Below are positions 54,440 through 62,773 of a stretch of DNA of 64,000 nucleotides, piece by piece; within the stretch, counting starts at the first letter, position 1; the number at the start of each line of letters is the position of its first letter. The translations under genes and the position numbers were made by a program. Source of the DNA: Paractinoplanes tereljensis (GTDB taxonomy: Bacteria > Actinomycetota > Actinomycetes > Mycobacteriales > Micromonosporaceae); assembly GCF_016862435.1 (NCBI RefSeq), contig NZ_BOMY01000042.1:247001-311000 (forward strand), read 5' to 3'. Under the pieces are notes generated by a model. The model had not been told where the DNA came from. It saw only the letters and a list, made by a program, of their open reading frames with translations, and ran no database searches.

Positions 54440-56656
54440 GTGCCGAAGATTTCCAGGTCTGTCGCCCTGCTCGTGCTGCTCACCGTGCTGAGCGTCGCGG
54501 GACAAACCGTCGGCTTCTTCGACCTCGCCGCCCGGCCGTGGATCACCGTCGTCATGATCATCTCGCTCGACCTGATCGGCGCGATCTACAGCTGGAAGGC
54601 GTCCTCCCGGCCCGGCATGAACCGGACCGCGTGGCGGCTCATCGCGGCCGGCCGGATCGGCTCGATCGTCACGTTCGCGCTGTACTCCGGCGCGGTCACC
54701 ACCGGCAGTGAGCTCCTCGGCGGCACCATGATGCTGTCCCGCACGGCGATGTACACCTGTTTCACCCTGGGTGCGCTGATCGCCGGGATCCACGGCCTGC
54801 GCCGCCGGGCCCGCTCGGCGCTGATCGCCGAGATCATCACCGTGCTCGCGGCCGGCTTCATGATCATCTGGTACGTGGCCATCGAGCCCGTCCTCGAGGA
54901 CACCAAGCCCTCCCTCGAATGGCTCGGCACCATCGGCTGGCCGCTCGGCGACCTGCTCCTGCTGGCCGCCGTCGCCTCGATCGTGCTGCGCGGCGCGGCG
55001 GCCCGGTTCTCCACCCCGATCGTCGTCTTCACCCTCGGCATGGGCGTCTACGCCATCGCCGACATCTACCTCACCCGCACCGCCGCCACCGGCGCCCAGT
55101 CCGGCAACATGGTCGCCGGCTGGATCATCATCACCGCCAGCCTGCTGCTCGACGCGGCGCCGATCCTCGCACTCGACTCGACCGACCTGGCCCAGCGGCC
55201 GCGCACCGGCAAGGCCCCGGCCTGGGCGACCCACCTGCCGATGTACGCCATGGTCTGCGGCGGCCTGGTGATGCTGGCGGTCACCGTGCTCGAACGCGCG
55301 TTCCTGCCCTGGGGCGGCCTGGTGATCGGGCTCAGCGTGATGACCTGCGCCGCCGCCGCCCGGCAGATGATCTCGCTGCGCGAGAGCCGGCAGCTGCTGA
55401 TCACCGACTCGCTCACCGGCCTGGCCAACCGGGCCGGCTTCGACGACGCCCTCGACCGGGCCCTCGTGCGCGGCGAGAACCCGGCCGTCCTGCTCCTCGA
55501 CCTGGACGGCTTCAAGCTGGTCAACGACGCGTACGGGCACGCCGCCGGGGACACCTTCCTGATCCACGTCGGCCACCAGCTGCGCGGCGGCGTCCGGGGC
55601 AAGAACACCATCGCCCGAATCGGCGGCGACGAGTTCGCCATCCTGCTCACCGAGATCACCGCCGACAGCCAGGCCGCGGCCGTCTGCAAGCGGCTCCTGG
55701 ACCGGATGGCCGCGAACCCGATCACCCTCGACGACGACCTCATCCCGGTCCGGGCCAGCATCGGCGCCGCCCGCTACGAGGCCGGCATCGACGACAAGAC
55801 CCTGCTGCGCCGGGCCGACGTGGCGATGTACCAGAGCAAGCGGGCCGGCAGCCACGGGCACACCGTCTACCAGCCCGGCATGGTCGACCGCCGCTCGGCC
55901 GACGCCGCCCTGGCCGACGACCTCGCGCACGCGCTCGACCACGACGAGCTGTACGTGCTCTTCCAGCCGATCGTCGACACCGCGACCGGCCGGACCCTGG
56001 GCGCCGAGGCCCTGCTGCGCTGGGAGCACCCCACCCGCGGCCCGATCGGCCCGGACAAGTTCATCCCGGTCGCCGAACGCACCGGCGTGATCATCCCGGT
56101 CGGCCTGTGGGTGCTCGAACAGGCCCTGGCCCAGGTCGGCACGCTCGGCGCGGACCGCTACATCAGCGTGAACCTGTCCCCGCGCCAGCTGCGCGAGCCC
56201 ACCATCGTGCACGACGTGCTGGCCGCCCTGAACCGCACCGGCGTGCCGGCCACCCGCCTGGTCCTGGAGGTGACCGAGTCGGCCCTGGTCGACGACGACA
56301 GCGGCATCGCGGCGCTGCACCAGCTCCGCAGCCACGGCGTACGCATAGCGGTCGACGACTTCGGCACCGGCTACTCGTCCCTGCAGTACCTGACCCGCCT
56401 GCCGGTCGACATCCTCAAAATCGACCGCAGCTTCGTGGCAACCATGGACGGCACCCCGTCCGGCGCCGCTGTAGCCACCGCCATCATCTACCTGGCGAAC
56501 GTCCTCAACATGCGCACGATCGCCGAGGGCATCGAAACCACCGAACAGGCCGAGGAGCTGCGCGCCCTGGGCTGCGAGACCGGCCAGGGCTACCTGTACG
56601 CCAAGCCACTCACCCCGGACGCCCTGTTGTCCCGACTGTCAGCCTCGCTCGGCTAG
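54440..56656 (+). CDS. Membrane-bound GGDEF-EAL cyclic-di-GMP enzyme
   Basis: The 738-residue protein has a hydrophobic N-terminal half (about nine spans to residue 310), GGDEF (395-399) and EAL (523-525, NLSPRQLR, EVTES, DDFGTG, LKIDRSFV, AEGIE). It is divergent from the previous gene with 121 bases between them and shares its domain plan, so duplication is likely. Start GTG 54440 has only a weak ribosome-binding site. The end overlaps the convergent TetR gene by 18 bases. Confidence 0.92.
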   Translation: MPKISRSVALLVLLTVLSVAGQTVGFFDLAARPWITVVMIISLDLIGAIYSWKASSRPGMNRTAWRLIAAGRIGSIVTFALYSGAVTTGSELLGGTMMLSRTAMYTCFTLGALIAGIHGLRRRARSALIAEIITVLAAGFMIIWYVAIEPVLEDTKPSLEWLGTIGWPLGDLLLLAAVASIVLRGAAARFSTPIVVFTLGMGVYAIADIYLTRTAATGAQSGNMVAGWIIITASLLLDAAPILALDSTDLAQRPRTGKAPAWATHLPMYAMVCGGLVMLAVTVLERAFLPWGGLVIGLSVMTCAAAARQMISLRESRQLLITDSLTGLANRAGFDDALDRALVRGENPAVLLLDLDGFKLVNDAYGHAAGDTFLIHVGHQLRGGVRGKNTIARIGGDEFAILLTEITADSQAAAVCKRLLDRMAANPITLDDDLIPVRASIGAARYEAGIDDKTLLRRADVAMYQSKRAGSHGHTVYQPGMVDRRSADAALADDLAHALDHDELYVLFQPIVDTATGRTLGAEALLRWEHPTRGPIGPDKFIPVAERTGVIIPVGLWVLEQALAQVGTLGADRYISVNLSPRQLREPTIVHDVLAALNRTGVPATRLVLEVTESALVDDDSGIAALHQLRSHGVRIAVDDFGTGYSSLQYLTRLPVDILKIDRSFVATMDGTPSGAAVATAIIYLANVLNMRTIAEGIETTEQAEELRALGCETGQGYLYAKPLTPDALLSRLSASLG

Positions 56657-57274
56657 GACCACCAGGGCGACCCGGGCCGGGGGCGGAAGCTCGGCCGGGG
56701 CGGGTGCGGCGCGGAACGCCTCCAGGGCCAAGGCCGACAGGCGTCGGGCGGCGGCGGGGCGGATCTCCGGTGGGGCCGAGGCCAGGCCGCGGCCGGCCAT
56801 CAGCACCAGGATCAGGTCGTCCAGGACGATGTCGGGGCGCAGGGCGCCGGCCTCCCGCGCGCGCCGGCACAGGTCGGCCAGGGCGTGCAGCATGCCCGCG
56901 CGGTGGGCGGTGAAATCAACCGCGCCGGGGTACGACGTGACGAACGCGTCCACGAAGCCCTGGTTATGGGCATTCAGTTCGGTGATGCCGCGGACCACCG
57001 CGCACAGGCCGCGCCACGGGTCGGGGTCGGCGCAGCCGTCGTGCACGATCGTGGCGCACTGGTGCAGCTCGTCGGTGAAGGCCGCGTCGATGAGGTCCTG
57101 TTTCGTGGGGAACCGGCGGTAGAGCGTGGCCGGGCCGACCTCGGCGCGGCGGGCGATCTCGCGCATCGGCACCTCCAGGCCGCGCTCGGAGAACAGCTCG
57201 CGGGCCGCTTCCAGGAGGCGGTCGCGGTTGTCGCGGGCGTCGGCGCGCAGCTTCTGAGGCAAAAGGTCGGCCAT
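56639..57274 (-). CDS. TetR-family repressor
   Basis: The 211-residue regulator has its DNA-binding domain at residues about 13-60 (RDRLLEAARELFSERGLEVP, REIARRAEVGPATLYRRFPTKQDLI) and a C-terminal helical domain of the TetR_C-33 style. The upstream dyads lie between it and the quinone oxidoreductase gene, its probable target and a known type of TetR partner. TAAAGT lies eight bases before the ATG. Confidence 0.9.
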   Translation of the reverse strand: MADLLPQKLRADARDNRDRLLEAARELFSERGLEVPMREIARRAEVGPATLYRRFPTKQDLIDAAFTDELHQCATIVHDGCADPDPWRGLCAVVRGITELNAHNQGFVDAFVTSYPGAVDFTAHRAGMLHALADLCRRAREAGALRPDIVLDDLILVLMAGRGLASAPPEIRPAAARRLSALALEAFRAAPAPAELPPPARVALVVLAERG

Positions 57275-57281
57275 GGGCTCT

Positions 57282-57317
57282 CACTTTAGCCAAGTGGACG
57301 GGGGCGTCCGCTACCGT
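57282..57317. promoter_or_regulatory. Two adjacent operator dyads and divergent promoters
   Basis: CACTT-N5-AAGTG (57282-57296) and GGACG-N4-CGTCC (57296-57309) are perfect inverted repeats sharing one base. TACCGT (57312-57317) is seven bases before the oxidoreductase ATG. The first dyad covers TAAAGT (57283-57288, minus strand), the TetR gene's own -10-like box. Confidence 0.65.
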
Positions 57318-57324
57318 CGCGAGC

Positions 57325-58269
57325 ATGAAGGCAGTGAGTATTCAGACGTTCGGCGACCCCTCCGGGATGGCCGTGATCGACGTTCCGGACCCGTCGCCGG
57401 GGCCGGGACAGGTGCTCGTGCAGACCGTGGCGATCGGGGTCGGCGGGGTCGACGCGGTGGTCCGGCGGGGCACGCTCGGCGGCTACGGGTTCACCGAGGG
57501 CCACATCCCGGGCAGTGAGGTGGCCGGGCGGGTGATCGCGGTCGGCGACGACGTCGACGCCGCCTGGATCGGGCGCCGGGTGTGGGCGTTCACCGGGGTC
57601 GGCGGCGCCTACGCCGAGCTGGCGGTGGCCCGGATCGCGGACGTGACCGCGCTGCCGGACGCTCTCTCCTCGATCGACGCGGTGACGCTCGGCAGCGCCG
57701 GGCCGGTGGCGCACTTCGCGCTCGCCCACGCCCGGTTCACCGCGGGCGATTCGCTGCTGATCCGGGGTGCGGCCGGCAGCATCGGGATCCTGGCGGTGCA
57801 GCTCGCCGGCTCCGGCCCGATCGCGGTGACGACCTCCTCCCCCTCGCGGGGCGAGCGCCTCCGGAAGCTGGGTGCCACGGTCGTTCTCGACCGGGACGGA
57901 AACGGCGTCGGGCCGGCCGAGTACGACGTCGTCCTCGACATCGTCGGCGGGCCGGGCCTGCCGTCGTTCGTCGACCGGCTCGCCGACAACGGCCGGCTGG
58001 TCTCGGTCGGGGTCGTCGGCGGCTATCCGCCGGCCGACTTCGGGATGGCGTTCCTGCGCTCGTTCCAGCGGTCCCGCTCGTTCGCGACGTTCAGCCTCAA
58101 CACCGTGCCCGAGGAGACCCGGAACCAGGTTCGGGCGTCGATCTTCGCCGACCCGCCGGAGGCTGTGGTGCACGACGTGCTCCCGCTCGCCGAGGCCGCC
58201 GGCGCGCACCGCCGGATGGACGCCGGTGAGGTGTTCGGCCGGATCGTGCTGACCACTGGGGCCAACTGA
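57325..58269 (+). CDS. Zinc-free quinone oxidoreductase (MDR family)
   Basis: The 314-residue medium-chain reductase lacks the structural-zinc cysteines: MKAVSIQTFGDPSGM, GHIPGSEVAGRVIAVGDDV, the NADPH-binding GAAGSIGILAVQLA and VLDIVGGPGLPSFV. Such enzymes reduce quinones or enones with NADPH, usually as a response to electrophiles. The divergent TetR gene is its likely repressor. Genes for an XRE regulator and a hydrolase-like protein follow on the same strand. Confidence 0.92.
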   Translation: MKAVSIQTFGDPSGMAVIDVPDPSPGPGQVLVQTVAIGVGGVDAVVRRGTLGGYGFTEGHIPGSEVAGRVIAVGDDVDAAWIGRRVWAFTGVGGAYAELAVARIADVTALPDALSSIDAVTLGSAGPVAHFALAHARFTAGDSLLIRGAAGSIGILAVQLAGSGPIAVTTSSPSRGERLRKLGATVVLDRDGNGVGPAEYDVVLDIVGGPGLPSFVDRLADNGRLVSVGVVGGYPPADFGMAFLRSFQRSRSFATFSLNTVPEETRNQVRASIFADPPEAVVHDVLPLAEAAGAHRRMDAGEVFGRIVLTTGAN

Positions 58270-58312
58270 CAGTTCCTCCCAGCTCACCCCGAAGCCGTCA
58301 TACCGTGTCGGG

Positions 58313-59140
58313 GTGAGCGTGGGCGACGAGATCCGGGACTTCCTGCTTGCCCGGCGCGCGCGGATCACCCCCGAGCGGGCCGGGCTGCCGTCGCACGGCG
58401 AGCGGCGGGTCACCGGGCTGCGCCGGGAAGAGGTGGCTCAGCTCGCCGGGGTCAGCACCGAGTACTACGCCCGGCTCGAACGGGGCAGCGCCCGGGGCGT
58501 CTCGGACGCGGTGCTGGCGGCGCTGGCCCGGGCGCTGCAGCTCGACGAGGCCGAGCGCGGGCACCTGTTCAACCTGGTGCACGCGGCCAACGCCAGGCCG
58601 CTTTCACGTCGCACTGGTTTACTGCGGCCCGAGACACTGCGGCTCCTCGACGCGATGGCCACCGCCCCGGCGTACATCTGGAACGGTCGTCTCGATGTGA
58701 TCGAGGCCAACGCCCTCGGCCGGGCCCTGTTCGCGCCGATGTTCGACACCCCCGGCGTGGTCAACCAGGCACGTTTCCTCTTCCTCGACCCGCGGGCGGA
58801 CGACTTCTTCCCGGACCGGACGGATCTCGCGCACGACGCCGTCACCGTGCTGCGCACCGAGGCCGGCCGCGACCCGTACGACGAGGCCCTCGCCGACCTG
58901 GTGCAGGACCTGTCCGGGCGCAGCCGTGAGTTCCGGGCGATGTGGGCCGCGCACGACGTCGGCTACCGGCGGGCCGGGGTGAAGCGGTTCCGGCACCCGG
59001 TCGTCGGGCCGCTGACCGTCACGTTCGAGTCGCTCGCCATCGTCACCAACCCCGATCTGCGGCTCACGGCGGGCACCGCCGAGCCGGGTTCCCCCTCCGA
59101 ACAGGCGTTGCGGCTGCTCGGCAGCTGGACCGTCACCTGA
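58313..59140 (+). CDS. XRE-family regulator with MmyB-type ligand domain
   Basis: The 275-residue protein has an N-terminal helix-turn-helix (FLLARRARITPERAGLPSHG, LRREEVAQLAGVSTEYYARL) and a C-terminal MmyB-like ligand domain (AYIWNGRLDVIEANALGRAL, MFDTPGVVNQARFLFLDP, DLAHDAVTVLRTEAGRDPYD). These domains are thought to bind fatty acids or similar ligands. TACCGT lies six bases before GTG 58313, so it has its own promoter. It probably controls the following hydrolase-like gene, 15 bases downstream. Confidence 0.92.
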   Translation: MSVGDEIRDFLLARRARITPERAGLPSHGERRVTGLRREEVAQLAGVSTEYYARLERGSARGVSDAVLAALARALQLDEAERGHLFNLVHAANARPLSRRTGLLRPETLRLLDAMATAPAYIWNGRLDVIEANALGRALFAPMFDTPGVVNQARFLFLDPRADDFFPDRTDLAHDAVTVLRTEAGRDPYDEALADLVQDLSGRSREFRAMWAAHDVGYRRAGVKRFRHPVVGPLTVTFESLAIVTNPDLRLTAGTAEPGSPSEQALRLLGSWTVT

Positions 59141-59155
59141 CGAAAGGCACACCCC

Positions 59156-59716
59156 TTGAGCTCCACCGCACTGCTCGTGATGGACGTCCAGAACGCCGTC
59201 GTGCATCGCTACCCCGACCCCGACTATCTGCCCCGGCTGGCCTCCGCCATCGCGACCGCCCGGGCTGCCGGGGTCCCGGTCATCTACGTGGGGGTCGGCT
59301 TCCGGCCGGGCTTCCCCGAGGTCAGCCCGCGCAACAAGATGTTCGGCCCGATGGCCGGCCGAGCCGGTGGCGGCAACGACGACCAGGCGATGGCGATCCA
59401 CGCCGACGTGGCCCCGGCCGACGGCGACGCGATCGTCACCAAGCGCCGGGTCTCCGCGTTCGCCGGCAGCGACCTCGATGTGCTGCTGCGCGCCCGGGAG
59501 ATCGACCACCTGGTGCTGACCGGCATCGCGACCAGCGGGGTCGTGCTGTCCACCCTGCGGCAGGCCGCCGACCTGGACTTCCGGCTCACCGTGCTGTCCG
59601 ACGGCTGCCTCGACGCCGATCCCGAGGTGCACCGGGTGCTGGTCGAGAAGGTCTTCCCGGCGCAGGCCGACGTGCACACCATCGCCGAGTGGGAGCCGAA
59701 AGTTTCGAACGGTTGA
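59156..59716 (+). CDS. Isochorismatase-family protein without the catalytic cysteine
   Basis: The 186-residue protein has the family fold: MDVQNAVVHRYP (aspartate D10), TKRRVSAFAGSDLDVLLR (lysine K96), LVLTGIATSGVVLSTLRQAA and the C-terminal SDGCLDADPEVHR. In active cysteine hydrolases the block after T126 is xxC; here it is SGV, so V129 sits at the nucleophile position. C151 is elsewhere. The family branch with ATSGVV is known to me, and its function is not. The start is TTG, with GAAAGG upstream. Confidence 0.88.
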   Translation: MSSTALLVMDVQNAVVHRYPDPDYLPRLASAIATARAAGVPVIYVGVGFRPGFPEVSPRNKMFGPMAGRAGGGNDDQAMAIHADVAPADGDAIVTKRRVSAFAGSDLDVLLRAREIDHLVLTGIATSGVVLSTLRQAADLDFRLTVLSDGCLDADPEVHRVLVEKVFPAQADVHTIAEWEPKVSNG

Positions 59717-59741
59717 CAGCAAAGTTTCGGAAACTTACGTT
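59697..59741 (+). promoter_or_regulatory. Promoter and operator dyads of the GH120 gene
   Basis: TTGACA (59713-59718) and TACGTT (59736-59741) are separated by exactly 17 bases. Between them is the perfect dyad AAGTTTC-G-GAAACTT (59722-59736). A second dyad CGAAA-G-TTTCG (59697-59707) lies in the 3' end of the previous gene. These resemble the GAAAC/GTTTC-type operators of LacI-family xylan regulators in actinomycetes, which fits the xylosidase gene they precede. Confidence 0.75.
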
Positions 59742-59776
59742 GAAGCCGGTCCGTAACTATTAGGAAAGGCCCGACG

Positions 59777-61729
59777 ATGCTCCATGTGGCGACGACCGGA
59801 TCCGACAACGCCGATGGAAGCGAGGGCCGGCCGTTCCGCACGATCAACCAGGCCGCGGCCGTCGCTCAGCCCGGGGACACGGTGGTCGTGCACGCCGGTG
59901 AATACCGCGAGTGGGTCACCCCGGCCCGGGGTGGCCTAAGCGACTCCCGGCGGATCACCTACACCGCCGCCGACGGCGAGCACGTGGTGATCAAGGGCTC
60001 GGAGCAGGTGACCGGCTGGGAGTCCGACGGTGGCGACGTGTGGCGGGTCAGCGTGCCCAACTCGCTGTTCGGCGACTTCAACCCGTTCGCCGAGGAGGTC
60101 GGCGGCGACTGGATCGTCTACGCCAAGGGCGCCCCGCACAAGCACCTGGGTGACGTCTACCTCAACGGCCTGAGCTTCTACGAGGTCGGCTCGCGCGACG
60201 AGGTCGCCTCCGCGACGGAACGGACCGAGGTCGTCGACGACTGGACCGCGGTCACCGTTCCGGTCACGAACGTCGCGCAGACCGGATATGTCTGGTTCGC
60301 GGAGGTCGGTGCCGAGGAGACGACGATCTGGGCGAACTTCCGGGGTGCCGACCCCAACGCTTCGCTGGTCGAGATCAACGTGCGCCGGTCGGTCTTCTAC
60401 CCGCTCGTGCCGCACCTCGACTACATCACCGTGCGCGGCTTCGAGCTCGCCCAGGCCGCGTCGCCGTGGACGCCGCCGACCGCCGACCAGCCCGGCCTGA
60501 TCGGCCCGAACTGGGCCAAGGGCTGGATCATCGAGGACAACGACATCCACGACGCCAAGTGCTCGGCGATCTCGATCGGCAAGGAAGCCTCGACCGGCCA
60601 CAACTTCGCCACCCTGCGCGGCGACAAGCCCGGTTACCAGTACCAGCTCGAGTCGGTGTTCATCGCCCGGCAGCTCGGCTGGGACAAGGAGCACATCGGC
60701 TCGCACATCATCCGCCGCAACACCATCCACGACTGCGGGCAGAACGGCATCGTCGGCCACCTGGGCTGCGTGTTCTCCACGATCGAGGACAACCACATCT
60801 ACAACATCGCGACCAAGCGCGAGTTCTACGGGTACGAGATCGGCGGCATCAAGCTGCACGCGGCGATCGACGTGACGATCCGGCACAACAACATCCACGA
60901 CTGCTCGCTGGGCACCTGGCTGGACTGGCAGACCCAGGGCACCCGGATCACCCGCAACGTCTTCCACGGCAACAGCCGCGACCTGTTCATCGAGGTCAGC
61001 CACGGCCCGTTCCTGGTCGACCACAACATCCTCGGCTCGACCGCGTCGTTCGAGTCGTTCAGCCAGGGCGGCGCGTTCGTCGGCAACCTGTTCGCCGGCA
61101 CGGTGTGGCTGCAGGCGGTGCCGGACCGGGCCACCCCGTACCACCGGCCGCACAGCACCCAGGTCGCCGGTTACGCGGTGATCTGGGGCGGCGACGACCG
61201 CTACCTCGGCAACCTCTTCCTGGGTGGCGACGTCACCAAGGCGTACGGCCACGGCGGCAACTACACCGGCGAGCCGGCGTACCACGGCCTGTCCGGCTAC
61301 AACGGCTTCCCGGCCTCGTTCGCCGAGTACCTCGCCCAGGTCAACTCGCAGGAGGGCGACCACCAGCGCTTCCTCAACGTCAAGCAGGCCGTCTACGCCG
61401 GCGGCAACGTGTTCGCGGGCGGCGCCGAGCCGTTCGACGGGGAGCCAGACCCGCTGGTGCTCGGCGACGCGACCGTCACCGTGACCCGGGACGGCGACGA
61501 GGTGTGGCTGGAGACCGACCTTCCGGCCGGCTTCGACCAGGCCCGCCTCGCCCCGGTGTCCGGCCGCGACCTGGAACGCGTCCGCTTCGCCGACGCCGAC
61601 TTCGAGGAGCCGGACGGCAGCCCGGCGCAGATCGGGACCGACCTGGTGGGTGCCGCCCGGGACGAGACGTCGGCGGCCGGCCCGCTGGCCGCTTTGGCAT
61701 CGGGCCGTCAGCGCGTACGCGTCTGGTGA
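59777..61729 (+). CDS. GH120-type beta-xylosidase
   Basis: The 650-residue protein has a right-handed parallel beta-helix and reads like the GH120 enzyme XylC of Thermoanaerobacterium: HVATTGSDNADGSEGRPFRT, NVRRSVFYPL, ASPWTPPTADQPGLIGPNWA and CSAISIGKEASTGHNF. The catalytic pair of that enzyme (D382, E405) corresponds to D383 in WLDWQ and E406 in FIEVSHGP, with the same spacing of 23. There is no signal peptide, so it should act on imported xylo-oligosaccharides. GGAAAGG lies before the ATG. No xylan transporter or regulator is adjacent. Confidence 0.9.
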   Translation: MLHVATTGSDNADGSEGRPFRTINQAAAVAQPGDTVVVHAGEYREWVTPARGGLSDSRRITYTAADGEHVVIKGSEQVTGWESDGGDVWRVSVPNSLFGDFNPFAEEVGGDWIVYAKGAPHKHLGDVYLNGLSFYEVGSRDEVASATERTEVVDDWTAVTVPVTNVAQTGYVWFAEVGAEETTIWANFRGADPNASLVEINVRRSVFYPLVPHLDYITVRGFELAQAASPWTPPTADQPGLIGPNWAKGWIIEDNDIHDAKCSAISIGKEASTGHNFATLRGDKPGYQYQLESVFIARQLGWDKEHIGSHIIRRNTIHDCGQNGIVGHLGCVFSTIEDNHIYNIATKREFYGYEIGGIKLHAAIDVTIRHNNIHDCSLGTWLDWQTQGTRITRNVFHGNSRDLFIEVSHGPFLVDHNILGSTASFESFSQGGAFVGNLFAGTVWLQAVPDRATPYHRPHSTQVAGYAVIWGGDDRYLGNLFLGGDVTKAYGHGGNYTGEPAYHGLSGYNGFPASFAEYLAQVNSQEGDHQRFLNVKQAVYAGGNVFAGGAEPFDGEPDPLVLGDATVTVTRDGDEVWLETDLPAGFDQARLAPVSGRDLERVRFADADFEEPDGSPAQIGTDLVGAARDETSAAGPLAALASGRQRVRVW

Positions 61730-62610
61730 TCCCAGTCGGCCAGGTCGGCGGCCGCCGCGAAGGTTGATCGGAGGAAGGCGCCCAGGACCGCATCCGGGTC
61801 CGGGGCGCCGGCCACCGACTCGTACGGCAGCAGGTATTCGCCCATCGCCCGGTCGTAGTAGGCGCCCTCCGGGAGGCCGTCCAGGTCGGCGTACCCCGCC
61901 GGCTCCGGATAGGCGTACGCGTAGAAGGCACCCTCATCGCCGCCACCCGGCCAGAAACCGCAGCTGGCCAGCTCGTGCGAATAGCCCTCGCGCATCACCG
62001 AGGGCGGGCAGTTCGGCGCGCCGCCGGGATGCGGCGGGGCGATCCGGCCGGAGAAGCGGCTGTACGCGAGGTCCATCGCGCCCCAGAAGAAGTGCACCGG
62101 GCTGGCCTTGCCGTAGAACTCGGTGCGCAATCCACTCATCGCCCGCTCGGCCCGGAGCAGTTGACGCCAGAATTTCTGGGCCGCTTCCGGGTCGTACGCC
62201 GCATGGGTGTTGTCCTCGGCGAAGGGAATGGCGTTCTCGACCTCGTTGGGGACCGCGTGGATGCTTGTCGGCACGCCCAGCTCGGTCAGCGCCGCCATGG
62301 TCTGCGCGTAGAACTCCGCGACCGGCTTGGCCACCAGCGCCACCGACCGGGACCGGCCGTCGGTGGTGCGCAGGCGCAGCTGATGGTCGACGAAGTCGAA
62401 CTCGGCGTCGAACGCCCCGTCACCGTGCGGCACCGCGGTCGTGGTCAGCCCGCGGGCGCTCGGGTAAAGGGTGACGTGCCACCAGTGGTTGACCGGCGCG
62501 GCGTGCGCCATCCGGACCTTCCCCACGATCTGCGCCCACATGTGCAGCGTGTCCCGCGTATCGGTCCAGTCCGCCACGCGCAGGCGCGGCCACTCCAGCT
62601 GTTCATTCAC
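61708..62610 (-). CDS. DUF5996 family protein
   Basis: The 300-residue protein is of the DUF5996 family: WPRLRVADWTDTRDTLHMWA, VGKVRMAHAAPVNHWWHVTLY, FDFVDHQLRLRTTDGR, SPVHFFWGAMDLAYSRFSGR and EGAYYDRAMGEYLLPYE. No function is established as far as I know. The N-terminal half has an odd number of conserved tryptophans and histidines that might form a small-molecule site. It lies tail to tail with the xylosidase gene (22-base overlap). Confidence 0.9.
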   Translation of the reverse strand: MNEQLEWPRLRVADWTDTRDTLHMWAQIVGKVRMAHAAPVNHWWHVTLYPSARGLTTTAVPHGDGAFDAEFDFVDHQLRLRTTDGRSRSVALVAKPVAEFYAQTMAALTELGVPTSIHAVPNEVENAIPFAEDNTHAAYDPEAAQKFWRQLLRAERAMSGLRTEFYGKASPVHFFWGAMDLAYSRFSGRIAPPHPGGAPNCPPSVMREGYSHELASCGFWPGGGDEGAFYAYAYPEPAGYADLDGLPEGAYYDRAMGEYLLPYESVAGAPDPDAVLGAFLRSTFAAAADLADWDHQTRTR

Positions 62611-62718
62611 CGAGCAAAGCTAGCGCGGTATCCCCAAACGTTCGCCGGGTCGGTCTCGCGGTGGACGCTGGTCGGCGGGGCGGGGTTTCAGGTGTATCGC
62701 CTACTTGTCTAACGCCTA

Positions 62719-62732
62719 TATGCGGGCGCATA
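62719..62732 (+). repeat. Inverted repeat upstream of tnpB
   Basis: TATGCG-GG-CGCATA is a perfect inverted repeat, 42 bases before the TnpB start chosen here. A hairpin close to the left end is a feature of IS200/IS605-type elements, but I cannot locate the element boundary, so this could also be a regulatory site. Confidence 0.4.
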
Positions 62733-62773
62733 CTTGGCGCATGCCTAGACGTCGGGATGTAGGAGCAGACCGG

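Noticed and set aside
54101..56335. Minus-strand frame of 744 codons opposite the second GGDEF-EAL gene of the divergent pair
   Set aside because: Antisense shadow: acidic low-complexity text with no motif.
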